A DNA stretch of 64,000 nucleotides, from the NCBI RefSeq assembly GCF_023065955.2, contig NW_026622808.1, positions 70,575,975-70,639,974 on the forward strand, written 5' to 3'. Shown here in pieces: positions 56,693 to 64,000 of the stretch. Made by a program: the position numbers and the translations under genes. The notes below the pieces were generated by a model. The model was not told the origin of the DNA and made no database searches. It worked only from the letters and a program-made list of their open reading frames with translations. The first letter of the stretch is position 1. The number at the start of each line of letters is the position of its first letter. Origin of the DNA: Ursus arctos. Its lineage: Eukaryota; Chordata; Mammalia; Carnivora; Ursidae.

Positions 56693-57480
56693 CATTTCAT
56701 TCATTCAGATATTTGTTGAGTGTCTACTGCATGCCAGGCTCCTTAGGATAGAGGCAGAGAACACAACAATGAACAGATAAAATAAACCGGTGAAAACAGG
56801 CAAATCCTTGTACCTGTGCTATTGTATTCTGGGGGAAGCTGACACACAAAATATTAGTGGTAGGGTGGAGTTGCAATTTTAAATAGAGTGGCCAAGGAAA
56901 GCCTTAATGAGAGGTTGCATCGGAGGGCAAACTACAGGAAGTGAGAGAGAGGCTGGCAGGGGAAACACTGAGGGTGAGTCTTAGGACTGCACTGGGGGGG
57001 AATGGTAGGGAGGTCAGGTAGGGAGAGATAGCAGGGGTGGGGATGGAGGGTGAAGGTAGGTGCACACAGATCACACACAGGCATTGTGAACATGGCTTTC
57101 AGTAGAGGCGGAACCTGCTCTAACGTGTGGCCAGGACATCTGTGCAAGGGGAGATAGGATGGAAGGGAGCAGAGGAGAGGAGAAACCCGGGGAGGAAGAA
57201 GGATATCATGGGACAGCTGGTGAGAGATGGCAGTGGCTGAGAAGACGGTAGAGCAGCAGAGGTGGGGGAATTAGTCGGAGTCTAGGTACACCGACAAGGC
57301 GAATGTGGCCAGCTGCAGAGTAGAGGAGACATAGGTGGCGTCAGGATGGCACCAGACCTTCAATCCTGAGCATCTGGGAGCCGGGGGTAGAGCAGGGTGG
57401 GCACTCAGCCCTGCCATATGAAGGTGGAGATGCCAACCTGGTGTCCCAAGTAGAACTGTGCGGGCAGCAAGTGGCGCTCA
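56693..57480 (-). repeat. L2 LINE 3' region, antisense
   Basis: CATTCATTCAGATATTTGTT with GAGTGTCTACTGCATGCCAG is the 3' end. Then AACACAACAATGAACAGAT, AGAGTGGCCAAGGAAAGCC, GGGGAATGGTAGGGAGGTC and GTGGCCAGGACATC follow antisense L2 in order. Confidence 0.75.
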
Positions 57481-57721
57481 GAGAGGGGTTATGTCAGATT
57501 CCCTGGTGCTGAAGCCAGCCATCTCCGCTGGAGGCTGGAGCTGGGCCCCAGCTCATCCTTCTTCTCCAGGCCAGCCAGCATCAACCGTTTCCCCTGCTCA
57601 GCCTCCCTCACCAGGGAGCTTCTTGCTGGAGCCACTCGGAAGAGGAGCCATCACGGGATGGAGGCTCTTCAGGCAGCTCTTGGGAAGCCGGGGTGGGGGA
57701 AGCTCTCACTTCCCACCCTGG

Positions 57722-57892
57722 GGTGGCCAGTTCAGCAAATAAAAACACAGACACCCAGTTACATTCAAATTTCACATAAACAATAAATAACTGGATAGGA
57801 TATTCTTCTACTAAAAAAATTGCTCTTTGTTGATCTGAAATTCAAATTTAACTCAGAGTCCCTTGTCTGGCAACCCTCTCCATAACCCCCAA
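57722..57892. mobile_element. Palindromic nonautonomous DNA element remnant
   Basis: The left arm (AGCAAATAAAAACACAGACA, CCCAGTTACATTCAAATTTC, ACATAAACAATAAATAAC) is matched by the inverted right arm (TTGTTGATCTGAAATTCAAA, TTTAACTCAGAGTCCC, TTGTCTGGCAACCC), with a short AT-rich loop. This arm layout is that of an ancient foldback repeat in mammals. Family name not assigned. Confidence 0.6.
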
Positions 57893-57997
57893 GGGACAGG
57901 CCACACAGATGCCAGAGGGTGGTGTCTTGGAAGCCTCCCTGTGCTCCGTCCCTCCCCAGGGTCCTCACAAGGACCTGGGGTGGGGGCAACATTTTTC

Positions 57998-58095
57998 TCC
58001 CTTGAAGATGAGTTGAGGCTCAGAGAGAGGGAAAATCTGTGAGGGATTCACAGAGGTGAGGAAGAGGAGAGGGACCTGGGTGCAGGATACCTAGC
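57998..58095 (-). repeat. MIR fragment, antisense
   Basis: TTGAAGATGAGTTGAGGCTC, AGAGAGAGGGAAAATCTG and GACCTGGGTGCAGGATACC are diverged antisense MIR. Confidence 0.5.
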
Positions 58096-58459
58096 TCCAA
58101 ACTCCAGGTTGGGCTGCTTGCTTGGGCTTAGGGATCCCAGGTCCTGGCATGGCCCTTTCCCCAGTGTTGGAGGTGAATGGATGTGCAGTCATGCACAGAG
58201 AATACAGACTTACAGGTCACTGGCAAGTGCCCAGGGGTCGGTCAGCACCAGGAAGGATCAGTAGGGACAGTGAGGAGGCATTTGGGAACTGTGGGTGTAT
58301 CCCCTAGAAGCATGACATGGAGAAGACAAGCGTGGCTCTCTGAAGATCTCTGAAGCTGCATTTGTTACTTCCCCTTTAGGTCTCATCAACAGTTCCAATG
58401 CGATTGTGCTCTTAACTGAGTTCTCACCTGCCTGCAGACTGTTACCATTGTGCATGACC

Positions 58460-58885
58460 TTCAGAGTAGATTGTAAAAATGGCCCCAATCCTCACCCCTA
58501 CTTTTTACCCCGCCCTCTGCAATGGGATTGTGTATCGTCTCCCATTAGTTTTCCCCACCCCTTTAACTAATAGAATATACTGGAAAAAATACTGGACCTG
58601 TTCTAAGGCAAAGCCTCAAGAGGCCTTGCATGTTTCTGATCTCAGTCTTGGAAGTCTGCAACCAGCATGGGATGAAGCCCAGGACAGCCCACTGGAAAGT
58701 AAGAGGCCCCCTGAGGAAAGTCCCCACCATTACAGCTGAGGCCCCAGACATGTGAGGGAGCCTGGCAAGAACAGATTGGCCCAAATTGTCAAGCCACAGA
58801 GCTGTGAGCTAAATAAATGATGGCTGTTCGAAGCCAGAAGGTTGTGGGGTAGTTTGTTATGCAGCAGAAGCTAGCTGATACAGCC
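58460..58885 (+). mobile_element. Solitary LTR-type element, sense
   Basis: GTAAAAATGGCCCCAATCCT, TTGCATGTTTCTGATCTC, GCTGAGGCCCCAGACATGTG, AGCCACAGAGCTGTGAGCTA, AATAAATGATGGCTGTTCGA and GGGGTAGTTTGTTATGCAGC. Same general layout as the element at 36166. Probably ERVL/MaLR class. Noncoding. Confidence 0.55.
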
Positions 58886-59284
58886 TCACCTTCTATCTGG
58901 TCCTCAGGCTCCAAACTTTAGACTCCTCTTTGACTGCCAAGAGCCCCCACTGCAGCTCTCTGCTACCAGGCCTCTTCTCCCCACGCCAGACTGAGGGCAC
59001 TGCTTTCCCTGGGCCAGACGAGATCACACAGTGGGCCCTGAGCCGACTGGGATTCGACGACCCCCACCCTGTCTTCAGAGCTACCCTCCTGAGTGTTCTC
59101 CAAAGCCCTCCACAAAGCAGTGCTGTCAGGTTGATGCGCCCTTAGGTTCCCCAGGAGACCTTGAGCTCCGCCAGTCAGGGGGAGGGCTTGTCTTGGTCAT
59201 CTCCGCTGCCCCAGGAGCAAGACTGGGGCCGGCTGTGTGTGGAGGGGGAGGGGCTTTAAGGAATTATCGTACTAATGATACATC

Positions 59285-59512
59285 CGATAGAGTAGTGGTT
59301 AAGGGCAGGACTCTGCAACCGGCAGCCCACGCTCAGATCCTGCTTCTGTGCTTCAAAACTGGGTGCCTTGGGCAAGTCACTAAATCCCAGTGCCTCGGTT
59401 TCCCTCTCTGTAAAGTGGGGAGACTAGCGCCTTCATCACAGAGTTGTTTGTAAGGAATAAATACAGTGAATACTCAGAACAGTGTCTTGCATACAGCGGG
59501 GTAGTGCCGACG
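59285..59512 (+). repeat. MIR SINE, sense, nearly full length
   Basis: AGAGTAGTGGTTAAGGGCAG, GCAGCCCACGCTCAGATCC, CTTGGGCAAGTCACTAAATC, GTGCCTCGGTTTCCCTCTCT, GTAAGGAATAAATACAGTGA and CAGTGTCTTGCATACAGC: all MIR landmarks from the tRNA-related head to the 3' end. Confidence 0.92.
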
Positions 59513-59834
59513 GTTGGTGTCTCACAGACAGCCCTGCGGATGGTGAAGAGCCTTGTCCAAGTTCACTCAGCAGTGGCAGAGACACAGGGCTCTTCGTAGC
59601 CCTGACTCAATCTCATTTCATCCTCAGAGACACCCTGAAATATGGGTCCTGCTTTTGGATCCCAGCTGGTGGGTCCTGAGTCAGATCTCTGTGTCAAGGG
59701 CCATCTCCTTTCTCCTGGGGGTGGCAGCCCTAGCCCCCCTTCCGGTCCACTGCTGGGCCTGGGCAGTCCTCCCCTGCTCCCTCAGCCTGTCAGCTCCCCT
59801 CTGACATCTTTCCTCCCCTCCTGTTCTCACCTCC

Positions 59835-59945
59835 TCCCAGGAAATGTCACTGCGACAACATTGATAAATATTTATAAAGGCGGCCGAGGAGATAGGGCGC
59901 CAACAAGCCAAATAAATAAGCACATTTTAAAATACTGTGCTTGAC
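59835..59945. promoter_or_regulatory. Candidate conserved noncoding element
   Basis: CAACATTGATAAATATTTATAA, GGCGGCCGAGGAGATAGGGC and CAAATAAATAAGCACATTTT lie in otherwise GC-rich DNA. GATAAATATTTATAA carries GATA/forkhead-like and palindromic AT cores. Function inferred from texture only. Confidence 0.25.
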
Positions 59946-59967
59946 AGTTGACTTCCCCCGACTGAGG

Positions 59968-59990
59968 ATGTGTGTGTGTGTGTGTGCGTG
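59968..59990. repeat. (GT)n microsatellite
   Basis: GATGTGTGTGTGTGTGTGTG followed by CGTGCGCGC, about ten GT units and a short GC-alternating extension. Confidence 0.9.
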
Positions 59991-60094
59991 CGCGCTCGCG
60001 TCCACGCGCAGGAGTGCACGCATTCACACACAAGCTGCACGTCCTCACGCATCAATTCACAGAATGCTAGCTCCTACTAGGTCATCCGTGGGGA

Positions 60095-60200
60095 CCAATG
60101 AGGACTGCTCCCTCCACAGATGGGGAAACTGAGGCCCCAAGAGCGGGGGCTTGCCCAGGATGGCTCAGCTGGACAGTGGCAGGTGGGGATCCACGCCAGC
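60095..60200 (-). repeat. MIR fragment, antisense
   Basis: CCACAGATGGGGAAACTGAG, GCCCCAAGAGCGGGGGCTTG, CCCAGGATGGCTCAGCTGGA, CAGTGGCAGGTGGGGATCC are antisense MIR. Confidence 0.75.
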
Positions 60201-60329
60201 CTCAGGCATGCTGAGGCCCCTGCTTGGCCTGGTGTCTATAAACAGAGAACAGCTGTTAGCAAACGCATTAAGGGGTTTCATGTTTGCTCTGCTCTTATCT
60301 GCGGCAATAACTGTGGGTTTAGGGGAGCT

Positions 60330-60820
60330 AGCCCAAGTCTGTTCTGCAGGCCTGCCTGGCAGCGGGGCGGCCGTGCTGGCTTCTGCACACATGCTTGAGT
60401 CACCTGCAGCTTCCCGGTGGGGTTTTCTCAAGGAAGAACAGTTCCCAGTAGGGCTCAAGGCCGGATTATCCTTCTCATGGGACCTGCACGCAGGCTTCCC
60501 TGTGCTTGGGAGGAGGCCTGGAGCCTTGAAGAAGTCCTTCCACCTGGGCCTACGTTTCCCCATTAGCCTGTGAGGTTTCTAAAAAGGCCCGAAAGCTAAT
60601 CCGTGTGGATTCCCTAATTACCATTCTACACCCCCCTTCCCCCAGGAAGAGGAAACCCAGGCCCATCTACACCTAGTTCACATAAGATACTAGTCTTTCG
60701 GCTCCCCCCCACCCCCCAACCCCTGGCTGCCCAGACCATGCCCCACGGCTCAGGGAGAGGCAGGGCAGGGAAGGAGGGGTCACATGGCTGATCCTGATGG
60801 GCGCCAAGTGCCAAGCCCTT
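60330..60820. other. GC-rich unique sequence, no gene recognised
   Basis: Opposing frames of 132-140 codons at 60151-60573 lack motifs. TCTGCGGCAATAACTGTGG (about 60298) is nonrepetitive. No supported exon. Confidence 0.4.
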
Positions 60821-60824
60821 CACA

Positions 60825-60945
60825 GGACACTCATTTACAAAAACCCTGCAACCCGGGCCTCATTATAACCCCCCTCCCCAATTAACAGGGAGAAGCCAGG
60901 GACTCAGAGAGCCCCAGGTACCCAGCCGTCAGCAGCAGGGACCCA
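60825..60945 (-). repeat. MIR fragment, antisense
   Basis: GGACACTCATTTACAAAAAC, GGGCCTCATTATAACCCCCC and GGAGAAGCCAGGGACTCAGA, AGCCCCAGGTACCCAGCCG resemble antisense MIR in order. Confidence 0.5.
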
Positions 60946-61574
60946 GCAGGGATGCCAGGCATTACTGCCCTGTGCTCAGGGGGCGCCTCTGAGTGCCAGA
61001 CCCGCACGCTGGCCCGCTTCCCAACCTGACTGAATGGGGCAGAGCGGCACTACTGCCCTTGGATCAGGTTTCACCGAAGAGAGCCCAGCCCGCAGGAGTC
61101 TGGGGCCCTGGACAGGCGGGGTGGGGACACCAGCGCTCAGGCTTCCTGGGCAGGAGCAGCCGCCCTTTGCTCTTGGGCAGGAGGGCCAGAGCCTGAGATG
61201 GGCTGTGTGGGCCTCGGCCAGGTCCCGAGGGTCCTGAGGTGCCAGCATGGCTGTGGGGACCCGACAGGCAGGGGGTGGGGCAGGGCGGCAGCCCCACACC
61301 GCCAGCTCGCTCCAGTCTCTGCTGGACACTCTGGTGCCTTCACCCCAGATGCCACTGGGGCACCAGCTCTCATAGCACCTCTCCCTAGACTCCGCTCCCT
61401 CCGGCCCCATCCCCGCCCATGGCACCTGCACCAGGTCCCGGTGACAGGGAGGGGCATCTGGCACTGTAGAGTCTGTAGCCCACACAGCGCCCAGCTCGCC
61501 CACCCTCATGCCTGGAAGCCGCGCCTGCACACCCCAGTCCCCCACCCACCACCGGGGAACCCCAGGTCTGACCC

Positions 61575-61700
61575 CCATTATCTTTATTTTTTTTTTCATT
61601 TTTTTCTTTATATTTCTTCTTTCGTGTTTTATTTAAATTCAAGTGAGTTAACATATAGTGTAGTATTAGTTTCAGGGGCAGAATTTAGTGATTCATCACA
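61575..61700 (-). mobile_element. Carnivore L1 3' tail, antisense
   Basis: T-tract, then TTAAATTCAAGTGAGTTAAC, ATATAGTGTAGTATTAGTTT, CAGGGGCAGAATTTAGTGAT, TCATCA: the antisense of the carnivore L1 3' end, related to the sense copy at 25924. It ends about 35 bp before the inverted-duplication arm. Confidence 0.75.
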
Positions 61701-61734
61701 GATGTGGAAACAGTTTCAGGGAAGCGAAGTGACC

Positions 61735-61918
61735 TGTTCTCAGCCAGCGGCCCCAGGGAGCTGGGGTGGGGATGTGCTGGGAGCAGGCCGGGCCAGGCAT
61801 GGACCGGTGCTGCAGAACCCTCCGAGCCAGGACACTTCGGAGGTCCCTGCAGGGGCAGCGGGCTGACCGTGGGCACAGCATTACGTGTCATTTGGATCCT
61901 GTGGCTGGGATGTCCCCA
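61735..61918 (-). repeat. Arm A of an inverted duplication (single minisatellite unit)
   Basis: The reverse complement of this segment matches the window's right end (63541-64000): ATGCTGTGCCCAC, CCGCTGCCCCTGCAGGGACC, TCCGAAGTGTCCTGGCTCGG, AGGGTTCTGCAGCACCGGTC, CATGCCTGGCCC, and CCGCTGGCTGAGAACA. Here the 52-bp unit is present only once. Homology stops at about 61918, where the flanks diverge. Confidence 0.93.
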
Positions 61919-61919
61919 A

Positions 61920-63540
61920 ACAGCTGCCCTGGCAGAGGCAGCCTGAACCAGGAGAGAGGAGAACAGGGAAGGGGAGGGAGGGGAGAGTGGAGAAGGGGAG
62001 AAGGGAGGAAAGGGAGGAGGACGTATGCCCTGGGGACTAGTCGCAGGGCCATTTTTCAGTCCTGGCTCTGCTGGCTCTTGCCAGACTCCTTTTGCCTCTC
62101 CCTCCCCCAGCACCCCCCTCACGGCACCCTGAAGTCCTTCCCCAGGGGTGCCCCCCTTCTGCCCTTCACCAGGTTGGGCTCCAAAATGGCCCACCTCTCC
62201 TCACAAGGACCCACCTCCAGGCCGCTGGGCTTGGCTCCCTGTGGTGAGATGCGAGGCCCACCCATCCATCCATTGACTGCACACTGAGGCCTGCCCTGGG
62301 CTGAACCTGGGGGTGGGAGGTGGGGGGATGGGGCCTGAGACATAGGAGAGGCATAGGGGGACACACATGGCTCCTGGGTCTTCTCCGTTCTCAGGATGAG
62401 GGAGGGCGGGTGGTGGAAGAACTGCCCAGAGCTTCCCCTCATTGCCCCTGTCCCGGCCCCCAGGGGACGCACCCCCACCCCTGGGCACTAGTTACCACGG
62501 GTTCCTGCCCGGTAGCTCCGAGGGGCCCACAGAGCCTACGAGCCCGTGTCCCCAGGCCCAGGAGCCTCAGTGGCCCCATACTTCCAGCTGTGGCGTGCGG
62601 CTGCCTCACCGTCCACTGAAGGCCACTTCTCCTAGGTGGAAATAAGATTTTCCTAGACTTCTTTTTTATTCCCTGAACTGGGAAATGATTTTTTTTTATT
62701 TTTTAATAAGGAGGTTATTTTAAAAGGACAAACAATGGTGTGAAGACCAGGCTCTGACCTCGCTGGGACCCCCTAGGCAGGCCCCTCACCCTCCCTGGTG
62801 TTCCTTGTCTCTGAAGAAGGGCAGTGCCACCAGGGGCTTCCAGAGCCCCTGCGGCCTCAGACAGTCCCCCCCATATGTCCCTTTAGTGTTCCCTTTGTGC
62901 AGCAAATGACCTTGGGGCCCTGGGGCAGCTTTCCTAGGAATGAGTCCCGCAGGGGTCTGTGGACGCTTTGCTGAGGGAGGCTCTCTGGAGGGGGGGGAGC
63001 GAGGGAAGGAAAAGGGCAGAGGAAGAAGCTGGGAGGGACAGGTTTCAGCTACATCTGCCTTTGCCGGATCCGAGCAGCCCCAGAGCCGTCGCAGGCAGGA
63101 AGGTCAGTCCGTCATTGGCTGCACACCATCCACCCGTCAGGGAGGAGGGAGTCAAAACCCCCAGAGGCCTCTCAGCAATGAGGGGGCCCATCACCGTGAT
63201 TGATGGAGGAAGGGGAGAAGGGGCAGCTGTGAGCTCCCTGGCGGCTGCCGTTCGCACGCCCGGGGGGTGGGCATGGGGCACGACCAGCGTCCACTGCTGA
63301 GCCCTGAGCCCCAGGCCTCAGGGAACACATGTGTCTCAAGGACAGAGGTGGCAATGGCGCATGGGAAGAGAGGCGACCCCAGCTGTGACATCAACACAGC
63401 CTGGCCAGCTCTGCAGAGCCTGGCCCCAGCCCATATGCTCCTCTTGGCGTGGTCCACACGGATTCCCAGCCCCCTCCGCTCCCCAGAGCTGAGAGACAGC
63501 GCGGTGAGAGAAGCAATGCCCAGCTCACCGCCCCCACATG
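61920..63540. other. GC-rich sequence between the inverted arms
   Basis: No gene is recognised. Several overlapping frames up to 173 codons occur on both strands because stop codons are rare. An AT-rich patch (62640-62730) contains TTTTTTTTATTTTTTAATAAGG and may be a worn retroposon tail. The remainder has no repeat that I can name. Confidence 0.45.
61950..62025. repeat. GGGA/GGA-rich purine tract
   Basis: GAGAGGAGAACAGGGAAGGG and GGAGGGAGGGGAGAGTGGAG then AAGGGGAGAAGGGAGGAAAG: about 75 bp of nearly pure purine on the plus strand. Confidence 0.85.
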
Positions 63541-64000
63541 ATCCCAGCCACACGATCCGAATGACACGCAATGCTGTGCCCACCACCAGCCTGCTGTCCC
63601 TGCAGGGACCTCCGAAGTGTCCTGGCTGTGCCCACCACCAGCCCGCTGCCCCTGCAGGGACCTCCGAAGTGTCCTGGCTGTGCCCACCACCAGCCCGCTG
63701 CCCCTGCAGGGACCTCCGAAGTGTCCTGGCTGTGCCCACCACCAGCCCGCTGCCCCTGCAGGGACCTCCGAAGTGTCCTGGCTGTGCCCACCACCAGCCC
63801 GCTGCCCCTGCAGGGACCTCCGAAGTGTCCTGGCTGTGCCCACCACCAGCCCGCTGCCCCTGCAGGGACCTCCGAAGTGTCCTGGCTCGGAGGGTTCTGC
63901 AGCACCGGTCCATGCCTGGCCCACCCTGCTCCCTGCACATCCCCATTCCAGCTCCCTAGGCTCCCCACAGGCCCTCCCTGGGGCCGCTGGCTGAGAACAC
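63541..64000 (+). repeat. Arm B of the inverted duplication, with minisatellite
   Basis: Inverted relative to 61735-61918. The unique parts are at 63541-63572 and 63885-64000, and the minisatellite lies between. Near 63955 this arm has about 17 extra bases compared with arm A. Homology continues to the last base of the window, so the full duplication is probably longer. Frames of 125-251 codons over this arm arise because the tandem unit lacks stops. Confidence 0.93.
63573..63884. repeat. 52-bp minisatellite, six units
   Basis: Six tandem 52-bp units starting at 63573, 63625, 63677, 63729, 63781 and 63833. Units 2-6 are identical except at the end of the array. Unit 1 differs at two sites (CTGCTGTCCC instead of CCGCTGCCCC). 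Each unit contains CCCTGCAGGGAC, nearly palindromic. Because 52 is not a multiple of three and the unit has no stop in any frame, all frames stay open on both strands. Confidence 0.98.

Noticed and set aside
56252..56780. 155- and 117-codon frames rich in Pro, Ser, Ile and His
   Set aside because: Translations of the ATCC array.
61198..61866. 222-codon plus frame
   Set aside because: Overlaps an equally long minus frame, crosses an L1 tail and the inverted-repeat arm, and shows no domain.
63573..63884. Regular 52-bp repeats as a possible CRISPR array
   Set aside because: There are no unique spacers: the whole 52-bp unit repeats. The genome is mammalian and no cas genes are present. It is a minisatellite.

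Overview
This window is nuclear DNA from a mammal, very probably an arctoid carnivore (bear, seal or relative). The strongest evidence is a set of tRNA-Lys-derived CAN SINEs. They share a head beginning GGGCGCCTGGGTGGC, a CT-rich body with a GCTTCTTCCTCTCCCACTCC motif, and an AAATAAATAAAATCTTT tail. Several keep perfect 11-18 bp target-site duplications. A carnivore-type L1 3' end (25.9 kb; antisense tail at 61.6 kb) and many ancient MIR, L2, old L1 and LTR copies fit the same picture. The species assignment is my inference from the SINE type.

No complete protein-coding gene can be supported. Most long open frames lie in GC-rich unique DNA, in repeats or in simple sequence, and often have an equally long opposing frame. 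The one gene-like locus is on the minus strand at about 5.9-7.7 kb. It has a candidate exon with a hydrophobic segment (7464-7645), a plausible acceptor at 6739, and an open exon down to 5931 with a PPPPY motif. Two of its blocks recur in the same order and strand at 19.5 and 20.3 kb, the second set degraded, so it looks like a small duplicated gene or pseudogene family. I do not recognise the family.

Layout: 0-5 kb is GC-rich unique sequence with MIRs. 5-8.7 kb holds an L1 scrap, the gene-like locus and a SINE. 10.3-11.3 kb has probable L2 and LTR remnants. 12-17.6 kb is stacked L1. 18-21.6 kb has four SINEs and the second gene-like copy. 22-25.3 kb is antisense L1. 25.9-26.8 kb has two adjacent L1 3' ends. 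27-36 kb is mixed unique DNA with MIR, L2, L1 scraps and a 240-bp CA-rich tract. 36-38 kb has L2, LTR and L1. 40-43.5 kb has L2 and MIR. 44.5-50.1 kb is L1 with nested LTR and SINE. 51-52 kb has SINE, MLT1-like LTR and MIR. 52.4-52.8 kb is an AT-rich island that looks like a conserved noncoding element. 53-59.5 kb has L2, L1, an ATCC array and LTR. 59.8-64 kb is GC-rich and ends in an inverted duplication, one arm of which carries a six-copy 52-bp minisatellite.

No prokaryotic-style operon, CRISPR array or novel enzymatic system is present. The items most worth checking are the duplicated gene-like locus, the inverted duplication with minisatellite expansion, and a SINE that appears to carry transduced 3' flanking sequence.
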